A stretch of DNA of 64,000 nt, from positions 336,501-400,500 of the forward strand of contig WPIO01000151.1 of assembly GCA_009760855.2 (NCBI GenBank). The letters run 5' to 3'. The translations under genes and the position numbers were made by a program. The notes beneath the pieces were generated by a model. That model searched no databases, was not told the origin of the DNA, and was given only the letters and a program-made list of their open reading frames with translations. This DNA is from Cristatella mucedo (taxonomy: Eukaryota > Bryozoa > Phylactolaemata > Cristatellidae). Positions within the stretch are counted from its first letter, which is position 1; each line of letters begins with the position of its first letter. This document shows, in pieces, positions 36,701 through 46,905 of the stretch.

Positions 36701-37039
36701 GAACTGAGGAGGTCAGGCAAGCTTGCTGTTATACGCAAAAGGGTTTCAAACACGTTATACGTTTTAAGGACCCCGAGATTTCTGCAATGAATCTGCAGAA
36801 CATCGAGCAGGCCTTCCAGACACATCGCGACCACTACGCAAGATTTGAAAGCGCCGTCGTGGCGAGCCAGCTCGGCACGAGTCCAATGCTTCGAGGACCA
36901 GTCATTATAGCTGAGGACTTTTCGGATAACCCGGATGTCCGCAAGACGATATTCCTACACGGCGGCACGGATGCTGCTGACGGGGACATGATGGAGAGCT
37001 CTTCTGAGGATGAAGAAGAAAACGCGGAGCAGCAAGAAG
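36701..37039 (+). CDS. Channel exon: II-III linker, acidic segment (5' border uncertain)
   Basis: The frame TEEVRQACCYTQKGFKHV..NLQNIEQAFQTHRDHY is open and polar. Towards the end it holds a dense acidic cluster (MMESSSEDEEENAEQQE) with casein-kinase-like SxxE/D patterns. It ends one base past a codon at GTAGTA, and that base fits the next exon. The acceptor may be at 36692 (one base over) or 36700 (two bases over); the second agrees with the preceding tentative exon. II-III linkers of sodium channels are cytoplasmic and variable, so the protein motif alone would not identify it. The minus-strand frame across it is a shadow. Confidence 0.75.
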
Positions 37040-37267
37040 GTAGTAAACGATCTCTTTGTGGACCTGCTGATCGTGTGCATGGCCAGCCGTATGCAGTATG
37101 ACATGCTGACACGTCAATCTTTAATGCTCTATATATCCCTTGTTTTACTCGTACGTCCTTTGTCAAATAAGTAATGGAGGAATGATACAGCAATCATTAT
37201 GGTCATTTTGCTCACATTTTGACTTCATGCCTTTTAAGAATCCCAACAACCACCGTGGCTCGCAAAC

Positions 37268-37402
37268 GCTGGATGATAATAATAATAATAATAATGTACT
37301 TGATAAGGCGCCCTCAGAGAACTTAATCTCTTTCTAGGCGCTTTACATTTGCTGCAAATGGAAATGCAATTAAATGGTTAGCAAAATCATGCTTGAAAAA
37401 CA
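37268..37402 (-). mobile_element. LINE-A 3' end fragment, antisense
   Basis: It runs from the AATAATAATAATAATAATG tail through the antisense stem-loop (AGGCGCCCTCAGAGAACTTA) and the GCTGCAAATGGAAATG block. It breaks at about 37402 into a sense copy. Confidence 0.85.
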
Positions 37403-38236
37403 ATCCTCTCGTTAGACGACCACATCAGCTCCACAGTCAAATCTGCCTATTTTCAGCTTCATAACATTGCTAAAATTAGGGCTTGTTTAGATAAGGATAC
37501 CACGTCCAAGTAGGTCCATGCATTCGTGACATCCCGTCTCGACTTCTGCAACTCACTGCTTACTGGCCTACCAGCATGTGCGATCAGGCGATTGCAGCTG
37601 GTGCAAAACTCTGCAGCTAGGCTTGTCTGTCATGAGCGTCGCAGTTGCCACATTACTCCACTTCTCGCCGACTTGCACTGGCTACCAGTGAGGCAACGGA
37701 TTGACTTCAAGGTTTTGTCGCTCACTTTTAGGTCTCTTCATTCTATGGCTGCAGCCTATCTTTCAGATATACTACCCCCATCAGGCCAAGCATCGTACCA
37801 CCCGCTTCTCGGAATCCAATAGTCTGGAAATACCTCGTACAAACCTTAAATCCTTTGGAGACCGTGCATTTAGCTCGTATGCTCCCAAAGCCTGGAACTC
37901 CCTCCCGACCTGCGTCAGATCATCCCATGACCTGACCACATTTAAAAGAAACTTAAAAACACACCTATTTAGGACAGCATTTAGTGGGTCCCTGTGATTC
38001 GTCCTTGATGTGCTTATGCGTGCTGACACTGTGCATGCTGCCACTAACCACATTTGCATGCTGACCCTGTGCATGTCACCCCTAACCATATTATTCATTT
38101 TGTTTGTTTTTCAAGCATGATTTTACTTACCATTCAATTGCATTTCACTTTGCAGCAAATGTAAAGCGCCTAGAAAGAGATTGAGTTCTCTGAGGGCGCT
38201 TTATCAAGTGCAATATTATTATTATTATTATTATTA
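37403..38236 (+). mobile_element. LINE-A copy, well preserved C-terminal RT and complete 3' end
   Basis: The frame at 37526-37822 reads [19 protein letters not shown] and [20 protein letters not shown] +1 shift near 37790 leads to RAFSSYAPKAWNSLPTCV and ends KTHLFRTAFSGSL at about 37997. The 3' UTR and the stem-loop GTAAAGCGCCTAGAAAGAG..GAGGGCGCTTTATC lead to (ATT)n at 38213-38236. This is one of the youngest-looking copies, but it is 5'-truncated and frameshifted. Confidence 0.9.
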
Positions 38237-38446
38237 AACACAATGGTTAGGGGTGACATGCACAGGGTCAGCATGCAAATGTGGTTAGTGGCAGCATGCA
38301 CAGTGTCAGCACGCATAAGCACATCAAGGACGAATCACAGGGACCCACTAAATGCTGTCCTAAATAGGTGTGTTTTTAGGTTCCTTTTAAATGTGATCAG
38401 GTCAGGGGATGTTCTGACGCAGGTCGGGAGGGAGTTCCAGGCATGA
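38237..38446 (-). mobile_element. Inverted LINE-A segment, mirror of the neighbouring copy
   Basis: It is nearly identical, in inverse orientation, to about 37890-38090 of the adjacent sense copy. It shares that copy's private base (CCTTGATGTG instead of CCTTCATGTG). The stem-loop and tail are missing. It abuts the (ATT)n tail of the sense copy. Confidence 0.85.
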
Positions 38447-38795
38447 TGCTATGCAAACGTTTTCCCTCCAGCAGTTTTCAGTTCCACGATTGCTGCAAAA
38501 ACATGCTGCATACAGTTGGTGCTGTACATTTGTGTTCATTAAGTCGTTATTTAAATAAGTTTAAAAATTTACAAACTAGGCGTCATCTGCTGTTATCACA
38601 TTAAGGGTCTCCGCCTCAAAACGGAAGCGGGCATGATCGATCATCGCTAAGCGCACTCACTCACCGGCTCTTTTTGTTCAGCTTCGGATGACAACACATG
38701 GGAACTTGTAATGAAAGTATACAATCAGCAGGCCTCGTTCAGTGCGTTCTGCGCTTAGTAAAAGATAAACACAATACGTTTTCATAACCCCATCA
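38447..38795. other. Intron, no recognised feature
   Basis: Nothing recognised. Confidence 0.45.
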
Positions 38796-39660
38796 GATCA
38801 TGTAATCTCTCCCCAGGCGCTTTATGTAAGCTGTAAGTGAAGCATGGCTATGTGGCATGTGGTAACTTTCAGTGTCCACCTATAAAATTTGGTTATAGGT
38901 AGCATGCACAGAGTCAGCATGCATAAAGAACAGAGACAAATTCACGTTTAAGTAGGCAATGCTGTGAGGAAAAGGTGCATTTAAGCTTATTTTTTAATGT
39001 TGTCATGTAAGGAGATTTTCCGACGTCAGTCTGGAGTGAGTTCTAGGCCTTGGAGCCTACGGACTACAGGCATGATGTCTGGAGGGCTTGAGGCTGATCT
39101 TAAAGTCATTATTTAATTTAAGTCTAATGAGCAGATTTTACGTCGAAAATCCTGGTATGGAGTTGTTCTGGAATCTAGGGTGGAGCCTGAGAATGAAGGC
39201 ACCTGCTGATGTAAAAACCTTGCGAAGTCATAAGCTACTTCATTAGGAGCCAATGCAGCTCTTCGAGAATGTTTCAATGTGGCACCTGCAATGCTCAAGA
39301 CCGACTAGCATCACTGAAAATTTTCACATTAACTGTAAGCACCTGTTGCATTGGTTTAGAAAACTGAAAGCCGTTAGCTACAGAAGTTGAGATGATATGT
39401 CACAAATGCATGGAACAGCTTGGATATGGAGTCCTTGTCTAAGCAGGCCCGAATGTTTGTGGTTTTGCTTCGCAGAAAGTATGTCTGCTTGACTTGGGAG
39501 CTGATGTGTTCGTCTATTGAAGAGTCACTTTAGAAGATGACACATAGATTTTTTACAGATGCTATCGGAAGTTTGCTGACAGAGCCAATTTAGATTATTC
39601 TCCTTATTAATTTATAGATCAACATGAGCTTGCCCATAACTTGTAAGTCAGTTGCATTGG
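38796..39660 (-). mobile_element. LINE-A copy, antisense, old
   Basis: It runs from the antisense stem-loop (CTCTCCCCAGGCGCTTTATG) through the 3' UTR (GTAGCATGCACAGAGTCAGC) and the C-terminal region to the AAATTGTAAGTC / CCCATAACT block near 39640. It is strongly diverged. Confidence 0.75.
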
Positions 39661-39824
39661 TCATTTAATTAATTAAAGTCTTCCGTCATCTTCGTTTATA
39701 TGTCAGCCATATAAGCCAAATTGGATTTGAGAACTTTTGATTTTGTTAACATGCTTGAAGACTAGGAGAAATCAAAGCATATGTATGCATGTATGTACGT
39801 GTTTGTGTTTTTCTCTATGTCTGT
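39661..39824. other. Short unassigned spacer between LINE copies
   Basis: Possibly the far end of the LINE-A copy; no firm match. Confidence 0.4.
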
Positions 39825-40205
39825 AACTCCACAAAGCCACAAAAACTAAGTGGGCGTTCAGCAAGAGAGTTTTTTTAATATCCAACTCAAAGCCTCAGTG
39901 GCTAATAATAAAAAAGTGAGGGATTAGTTAAGGTGGTAAGTAGCATGGAAGTAGCAATTCAGAACCTCTGGAAATTATTTGTCATTGGAAGCAGTATGGG
40001 AGGTCTCGTTGTATAAAAATTAGGAAGTGAGCTCCACAGTCTAGGACCTGCAAAGAAAAAGCTTTTCTGTAGCCAATGGCTTTTAAGCTGAGTAACTGAA
40101 CAGCTCATTTTGGTCCGAAGAGGACCCGAGGTTACATGTAGGCAGAAACTAGTTCAGCAGCTCAGCTAGGTATGGAGAAACCAATTCATGGCACGCCATT
40201 TGGAT
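39825..40205 (-). mobile_element. LINE-B 3' fragment, antisense
   Basis: It begins with ATGTCTGTAACTCCACAAAG, the antisense 3' end. It continues through the AGTAGCATGGAAGTAGC and GAGCTCCACAGTCTAGGACC blocks that also occur at 25860-26000 and 51650-51760. Confidence 0.8.
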
Positions 40206-40206
40206 C

Positions 40207-40830
40207 AGGATAATAATAATGCACTTGATAACGCACCCTCAGAGAACTCAATCTCTTTCTAGGCGCCTTACATTAGCTGCAAAGCAAACACGATCGAATG
40301 GTGAGTGGTATCACGCTTGATAAATAACATGAATAACATGGTAAGGGGTGACATACACACGGTCAACATGCAAGTGTGGTTAGTGGCAGCGTGCACAGTG
40401 CCAGCACTCGTAAACACATAAAGAACGAATCACATAAACCCACTAAATGCTGTCATAAATAGGTGCGTTTTTAAGTTCTTTACAAACGTGGTCAAGTGGG
40501 TCATGACCCAAGTCAAAAGTGAGTTCCAGACTTTGGGAGCATACGAACTAAATGCATGGTCTCTAAAGGATTCGAGGTTTGTACGAGGTATAGGTAAACA
40601 GTTATATTCCGAAAATTGGGTGGAACGATGCTTAGCCTGGTTCGGGAAGTAATCTGATAGGTAGGCTGAAGCCAAAGAATGGAAGAAACTATGAGTGAGT
40701 GACAAAACCTTGAAGTTGATCGGTCGCTTGACTGGTAGCCAGTGCAGGTCAGAGCGAAGTGGTGTGACGTGTCAACTGTGACGCTCATGACAGACAAGCC
40801 TATTTGCACTGATGATTTCCACCAGCTGTT
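40207..40830 (-). mobile_element. LINE-A 3' part, antisense
   Basis: The tail AATAATAATGCACTTG, stem-loop, 3' UTR and C-terminal reverse transcriptase region are read on the minus strand (RTNLESFRDHAFSSYAPKVWN near 40560-40610). It is broken by a frameshift near 40700. Confidence 0.85.
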
Positions 40831-41350
40831 AGCGCCTGAACTTTAATAAGACTTTTAACGTAACTAAGAACTACAAACTTTAGCACAAATTCAACTTTTC
40901 TGAGAACTGTACAAAACGTTTTCGATTCCATTTAGTGCCCTTTTATTTCAGACGTCCCTCCTACCTCAGAACTAGCGAACGAGGCATAGTACAAATCAGG
41001 GGAGTAGAGAGAAAAATAATAAGGACGTTGCATGGTGAAAACTGTTAAGCGACCACAAAAGAGTGACTTTAAGCACTTTTAAAATTTAGAAGCACCTGTG
41101 AGTACCTGTGTATAATTTCGTCATATTTGGGAGGGCAGTGGAAAGCACGTATTTTGCGAACTGGCAACTAACTGTGAGTTATGTCATTTTCAAATCTAGG
41201 GCATTCACCAAAACTATCCGCTGTCACTTTTTTGCATGCAATTTTTATCTAGCCATGACAAACGGCTACAGCTTGACTGTACTGTTCTGGCTTCCTCGTT
41301 CAGCTGCCATTGAACACTTGAAGAAGTGTACCTGCAATACTGTGCCTCAG
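40831..41350. other. Intron, no recognised feature
   Basis: Unassigned. It ends with the tandem acceptor CCTCAGCAG of the next channel exon. Confidence 0.45.
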
Positions 41351-41537
41351 CAGAGCCAGAAACGTCGCGTCTCTTTGTCGCAGGCACAAAGGAGGAAGAG
41401 GAAGAAGTTGACGACCGGGTGAGGAAGATGAAGGAAGTAGAGCAAAAAGCCAGGGAAGCTGATCAGGGCGAGTTGCAGAAGACGGCCACAGGAGAGGTCA
41501 TTGTGCCAAGTTGCTGCTTCGCCGTATGCTATACGAG
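41351..41537 (+). CDS. Channel exon: end of II-III linker, Cys-rich approach to domain III
   Basis: The frame EPETSRLFVAGTKEEEEEVDD continues as a heptad-like charged helix (VRKMKEVEQKAREADQGE) and ends EVIVPSCCFAVCYT plus two bases. These complete a serine with the next exon. The run KEEEEEVDDRVRKMKE could form a short coiled coil. The acceptor is a CAGCAG tandem (41348-41353), so one alanine may be present or absent, with phase kept in both forms. A longer exon starting at 41304 is excluded by a stop (TGA at 41311). It lies just before domain III S1, as expected for this gene family. Confidence 0.85.
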
Positions 41538-42009
41538 GTAAAAGAAAATTTACTAGCAAAGATGATGTATAACTCCGCTCACTGTCAGTTTGTATTGACA
41601 TCTGAAAAATCCATGTTTTGAAGAATATGCTCAATGAGATGGAGCCTCAGCTAGCGGTTGAATTATGCCAATAACATCTCCTCTGTCTACGAGGCTTCTG
41701 AAATGCTGTGCACTAAAGTGCAACACCCAATGTCACTATCAGAATTGACTCGATAATAACGGGAACGGAACAGCGAAGAGTACCCAAGTGCTAAGAAAAT
41801 GAGGAGAACTAATGAATATGAAAAAATACTGGAGCGTAAAACCTCTCTCAAGCTCATTGAATGATTAAGATGCCATGAGTTGCGATTATCTGGGAATCGG
41901 TTGATTCTCACGTGTTTTTCTAAATTCTTTCCGTACTCATGTTTCTATTAGGCAGAATTTTTTTATGGTTTACTGCACGTTTAGCGTTTACATGCAAACT
42001 TTTCAAGCC
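41538..42009. other. Intron, no recognised feature
   Basis: Nothing recognised. Confidence 0.45.
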
Positions 42010-42145
42010 CAATAGACGGACATGATATTACTCACCATTCAATTGCTTTTCCCTTTGCAGCAAATGTAAAGCACCTAGAGAAATTGAGTTCTCTGAGGGT
42101 GCTCTTTATCAAGTGCATTCTTATTATTATTATTATTATTACAGA
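42010..42145 (+). mobile_element. LINE-A 3' end fragment
   Basis: CATGATATTACTCACCATTC, GCAGCAAATGTAAAGCACC and the stem-loop are followed by (ATT)n. Only the last 130 bases or so are kept. Confidence 0.85.
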
Positions 42146-42149
42146 CGGC

Positions 42150-42465
42150 CCGAACACCCAAGAACGTGATAGCTGTGGCTATTTTGAGATTTTTGTGGTT
42201 AATGCATCAATGGCATCAATTATTTCGTTTTAGTTCCTCCTGCAGTCAGTTTATGGCCAGTAGAGTGAGTGGCCAGCAGAGGTTATTACGACACTGCAGT
42301 TGGTTTATTTCTTGCTGCAATTTATGGCGGGGATATTTAAGTAATGGGTGGCAGAGGCCAGGGAGTTGCGACGTGGGTGCAGAGCGAGATGGTGGCGTAC
42401 AGGCACCTGCAGAATACGTGTGAATAAACGCCTTTGAGCTAGCTTCGGTGTTCTGAATGGTGCAG
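42150..42465 (+). other. Possible solo LTR or other regulatory repeat
   Basis: This 300-base block is richer in GC than its surroundings. It has a TATA-like GGGGATATTTAAGTAA near 42331 and a polyadenylation-like GTGAATAAACGCC near 42420, ending near TGGTGCAGCC. That order (promoter-like, poly(A) signal, end) resembles an LTR. There is no second copy in the window and no clear flanking duplication. Confidence 0.25.
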
Positions 42466-43321
42466 CCTACCTGCCGTTATTGAGAATGTCAAACTAAAAT
42501 AGCGACGTTGGTTCAGGTGTGCAGCGATTTCCACAGAGCACTATTGCCCCGATCCTCACTTCACTGGAGATTTTAAACCTATGGAGCAACTCTTTACCCA
42601 CAGCACTAAATGGCTATGCCAGGACCGTGCACGCCTACACACAAGCATAATAACACAAAATGCTATTCGTGAGCCCTATAGGTCAGTATACGGTGGCATC
42701 TGGTCTATGTTCCCCGAATTTTATTGGTATCTAACTCTATCTACCAAATTGTATGTATATGTTGCTGGCTCTCCCTGCCTCAAGAGCCGCACCGTAGAGG
42801 ATGTACCAGTGTGCTGAGATAGGAAGGGCTTAGGATGAACCGGGAGGTGTGTAATTTCGGCCTGCTATCCACAGCAGGGGCTGATTGATGTCGGCTTAAC
42901 TATCAACCTTGGCCATAACTTAGTCCAAAAAGAATCATCGGGAATTTTGTAGACATTCAATAAGGACTCAGTTGCTCACCCCGTGGTCGAGTAAAACTAG
43001 TAATTCTTTACTGTAATTTTTCGAGGCGCCGGCACATATACCACTAAGCTCTTACCCAAGTGTATTGGCTAGCTATTAAGGAGTGATTCGACGCTTCTCT
43101 GAAGTGATTGTCTGATGAACGTAAGTTCTAAGGAATTTTGCTAAGGTCAAGTCCTTTAAGTTTCCCTGTTTTTTCTCTGCATTTAAAACTTATAGTATCT
43201 TACTTACGTAACCGGTTTGATATTGGCACAATTATTAGCCATCTGTTTAAATGCTGGGCGGCCTAGACGGCTGCCAGGCAATTTAGTGTAGCACTATGAG
43301 CTGTCTGTCTATCTTTTACAG
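42466..43321. other. Intron, no recognised feature
   Basis: Unassigned; ends in the strong acceptor TCTATCTTTTACAG. Confidence 0.45.
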
Positions 43322-43625
43322 CTGCACATGTTGCAATACTGTGTGCACTACAAGATGGACTGATTTCCGACAGGTGTGCCTTAAGATCTGCACTAATTCC
43401 ATTTTTGAATGGTTTATCATGGTGATTATCATACTAAGTAGTCTTACGCTAGCCCTGGAGGATGTGTACCTAGAGCAAACACCAGTATTGGAAACCATTC
43501 TGACTAATACCAACTTCGTCTTCACAGCAATCTTCATAATTGAGATGACGGTCAAGTTGTTTGGGCTGGGATTCCAAAAATACTTGACATCTGGCTGGAG
43601 CTTACTGGATGGGGCGATAGTCACG
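43322..43625 (+). CDS. Channel exon: domain III S1, S2 and start of S3
   Basis: The first base completes a serine codon; 101 codons follow and end phase 0 at GTAAGT. It opens with a cysteine-rich stretch (CTCCNTVC), then QVCLKICTNSIFEWFI leads into S1 (MVIIILSSLTLALEDVYLE). Sodium channels have FxxFIVFMILLSSGALAFEDIY here. S2 is NFVFTAIFIIEMTVKLFGLG with the conserved acidic residue, and S3 begins WSLLDGAIVT. The FED/LED motif at the end of S1 is typical of domain III of Nav. Order and spacing with the next exon (S3-S4) are exact. Confidence 0.95.
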
Positions 43626-43765
43626 GTAAGTGCAATGCAAGATCGCCTGCTCGCAAAGAATGATTAAGCAGCGACCCCTGTTTGCAGCACATTGCTGACG
43701 TCACAAGCCTGTTCAGCTGTTCAGAGCCACTCAGGCCTTGTTTCTGCTCGAGCCATGGCTTTTCG

Positions 43766-43866
43766 TACACACATACTCACGCACACAAGCGCGAAAACAC
43801 ACAAGTATACACACAGACACACACACACACACACACACACACAAGCGCTCGTGCGCCCACACACTC
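43766..43866 (+). repeat. (CA)n microsatellite
   Basis: An imperfect CA array; frames through it are Thr/His repeats and not genes. Confidence 0.95.
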
Positions 43867-44961
43867 GTGTATATATCCTCTTTATTTCAGCTAACGTCTT
43901 CACTCAAAATCTCTCTTAGATTATGTACTCATTCTTTGAACTTTTTATTTTTTTATATAATACCCAATTACAGCCAAATTTATCCCACGGGCCAGTAGTT
44001 CTTCAGTAGCTCCACTTTCACTTCACCAAGTCTCATTTGGCATTCACATTGTTGAACATGTTACCGTCTACATATCATTGTGAAGTGATTTTACTAGGAA
44101 TAGCTATTAAAACAAATGCAAGTCGCGCCTAGTACTCACGGAACTATAAGCGCTCTAAAGCGATTAGAACTAAAGGAAATGAAATGTTAGCTTATTAAAC
44201 AGCCTGGTATACTTAGTGGTCGATCAGATTTGGTGACTTTCACAACGATTCACAGAGAGGAAGTAGGAATTTTCTGTTGCATGACTCAAACCGACGACCA
44301 GTGTTGCGAAGTGCTAACATAATATCACTGTTCTAATACCATTTTTAAAACGAATACAAAATGCACTAGGCATTTACGAACAGTTGCGTAGCTCCTTTAT
44401 GCTTGGTAAATAAAATATTTTCGGAGCTTCCTTTTTATTCTGCTTGCAAATTGTGATTACCATGAGCTGGGGTCTTAGGCGTAGTGATTTTTTAGTAACT
44501 GCGAATTGATGTGCCCTGTTGAGCTTGCTTAACCATTAGCTCACGGCATTTCGACTTGATAAGCGGGGCTTAAACAGAATAGCTTCTAATTTCACTTACC
44601 TCACACAACAGCTAATTTCGTTTGAGCTATATCCCTTTATGAACTTCGTTTACCGTTAAACTAGTTTTTAAGATCTCGCATTGCTAGGTTGGTGAAAATT
44701 AGGATTTGTATTTAATTGTACAAAAAATACTCTCGGAGCACTGGCTCAGTCAAAACGAGTTAGAGGAAGGGCCGGACTTTTATTTGTATGTAGTTTAAAG
44801 TAGTGCGTAGGTTCTTGATCTCCTGAGGTTTGTAGGCTGATCATTTGAGTTATCCTTATTGCGATAATCCCTGAGGCAGCTTTTTTGCCGCAATGACTCG
44901 ACTGCTGACAATAAATGTTACGACATAAGTGAATTAGTCAGAATCCCTATCGCCATCGCTC

Positions 44962-44982
44962 TGCCTCTACTCTCACTCTCAC

Positions 44983-45036
<54 letters not shown>

Positions 45037-45128
45037 TCTCTCTCTCTCTCTCCATCTCACTCTCTTTCTATCTCACTATCTTTCTATCTCTCTCTCTATC
45101 TCTTTCTATCGCTCTCTATATCCCTCTC
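44962..45128 (+). repeat. (TC)n-rich microsatellite
   Basis: A long polypyrimidine array with CTAT interruptions ends about 165 bases upstream of the S4 exon acceptor. It is on the coding strand, so it resembles an extended pyrimidine tract. Confidence 0.95.
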
Positions 45129-45295
45129 TTGGTTTCTCTTAGCTCTTAGCTCTTGCTCACGGATTGAAATTCTAGACACAGATAAAAGTTTGACCGTTGA
45201 AGCCATGCTCCATTCTTAAGCGTCAATCAGCAGCCGTGATACATACCACTTGTCTGCGATTATAGCAAGAGCTTGTTTCGCTGGTTTCTTTTCAG

Positions 45296-45421
45296 ATATC
45301 CATTGTTGACATAATTATGAGTTTAATCCCAAACCTGAGCAAACTCACATTTCTCAAAGCCCTGAGGACGTTTAGAGCCCTTCGTCCTCTTCGTGCTGTC
45401 TCTCGATGGGAAGGTATGAAG
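45296..45421 (+). CDS. Channel exon: domain III S3 end and S4 voltage sensor
   Basis: The 42 codons are phase 0 on both sides, between TTCTTTTCAG and GTAAGG. ISIVDIIMSLIPNL finishes S3 and the loop. [21 protein letters not shown] is the S4 sensor and S4-S5 start, with positive residues at every third place. It matches the canonical [20 protein letters not shown] nearly residue for residue. The PLRA..SR..GM signature is specific to domain III of the Nav family. The minus-strand frames over it are shadows. Confidence 0.97.
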
Positions 45422-46284
45422 GTAAGGTCATTAGGGCACGCACTCGAAGCTCCTGATATGAAAAACCATGCGGTCTGCTTGACTGCTTGATGCCAAATCC
45501 ACTGCATTTCAAACTATCGTGATTCTTATCGATTAAAATCATCATTATACCACCGAGAAGAAAAGGGCACAGTAGTGCCAACAAAAGGACGGCTTAGGAT
45601 GAGATAGAGAAAAGCTATGTAAATTAAAGTCCTAATACAGGAGTTCACACCTCATTGGTATTGCACGTGATTATGTATTGTACTAACGACATCATTCATC
45701 TGTGTGATACCTTCCATTGATTCTTTGAAGTCAGCTAATCGTGGCACTATTACATGTTTCCCTTACAAGCCCAGCGGTCGCACTATTTTAGCAGCTTAAT
45801 TTTGATTAACGACGCCAATCAATTTTACTTGTGTAATTATTTATCTATAATAAGGCTTTAAAGTAAATTTAAGGATTTATAATAAATGTCAAAAGAATAA
45901 TTAATCAATTTATCAAGATAAGAAGCTTACACAACAGTCGATGAATCTGGATAACTCTTAAATATCAGTCGGTAGCTCCGAAGCCAGTCTCTGAAGGAAA
46001 ACTCTGCTCCAGTTCCCCTATTATTGCCAGTCGCAAGTTCAGTGTCATGTCTAGAGAGTTGTAGCTACTCAAAAGTATTTAAAAAAATTAAAATTTTAAT
46101 AACAAGAATATTGATACTTTAAAAAACTTTGCACACTTAACGGTAGCTGAAAAGGAAGGATACCAACTACTTTATTATAACAGCATTCACAGCTTTAGAA
46201 CCCATGAGCTCTTAAAATGACAAAGCATGCTAATACAGCATAAGCTAGCACCAGATGCAATTTTAGTATTTTTTTAATGTCTCA
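45422..46284. other. Intron, no recognised feature
   Basis: Unassigned AT-rich sequence. Confidence 0.45.
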
Positions 46285-46600
46285 ACTTCGTCGGGATGTG
46301 ATGTCAGTCTGCATACAGTTCCAGGGTTTCAAATTCAAAAGGTCTGAAGGAATGGTATCTAAGGGATCTCACTTTAGTAATAGGTACAGCTAAGTGATAG
46401 GAGTTAGAAGAGCGTGGGATGCGACTACGGGCCAACTGAGTAACTCGATCGATGAGATTAGATTGGTCAGATCAGAGCGATCAGATCTGAGCCTGAGCAA
46501 AGGCAAGAAAGAACTGAAGTATCGGCCAAAGAGCCCAGAATCAGTATGGAGCTTGACATTGTAGAACTTTTCAGTTGATCTTCAACCATCCTCTTAACTA
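46285..46600 (-). mobile_element. LINE-C fragment, antisense (weak)
   Basis: Blocks such as AAGGTCTGAAGGAATGG and TAGGTACAGCTAAGTGATAG recur, diverged, at about 58290-58350. That points to a third family whose protein region is too decayed to name. Confidence 0.4.
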
Positions 46601-46765
46601 TATTTGGTCATCACAATATCAAGTGATCTTTGCACGGTGCTCTCGTATGTATTTTGCTTTGCCAAAATCAGCTTAAGCAAGCAATACAAGCTCGGAGATG
46701 TCATTGCCGCTTAAACTTACCCCCTGGATTATTCGCCCCTTTTTCCCAGTACGACGTTCCTAATT

Positions 46766-46905
46766 ACCGCCGAGCTGGTTTGGTCCAGTGGTTAAGGTGC
46801 TCGCCCCCGACTAAGGACTGGCTGAGGTCGTGGGCTCGAGCCCGGAGGCATATATGAAGCGCCTGAATAGAGATTAAGCTCTCTTGGGGCGCAATAAATA
46901 CAAAT
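46766..46905 (+). mobile_element. SINE-1, best copy (tRNA-like head, LINE-A-like tail)
   Basis: The head has an A-box-like TGGTCCAGTGGTTAAGG and a B-box-like GGGCTCGAGCC inside GAGGTCGTGGGCTCGAGCCC, spaced as in RNA polymerase III promoters of tRNA genes. The tail GCGCCTGAATAGAGATTAAG..TCTCTTGGGGCGC folds like the LINE-A 3' stem-loop, and AT-rich repeats follow. It is not a tRNA gene, because the acceptor stem does not close. Mobilisation by LINE-A enzyme is inferred from the shared tail. Confidence 0.85.

Larger units (their letters stand above)
43626..45295. other. Intron with two microsatellites
   Basis: It holds (CA)n at 43766-43866 and a CT-rich array at 44962-45128; the rest is unassigned. 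Confidence 0.6.

Noticed and set aside
36834-37193. 119-codon minus-strand frame opposite the acidic linker exon
   Set aside because: Shadow of the coding exon (GAA/GAG-rich sequence reads Ser-rich on the other strand).
41304-41350. Longer 5' end of the Cys-rich linker exon from the TTCAG acceptor at 41303
   Set aside because: An in-frame TGA at 41311 closes that reading.
46769-46860. Possible tRNA gene (A and B boxes)
   Set aside because: No closing acceptor stem, and a SINE-type tail follows; related copies exist elsewhere.
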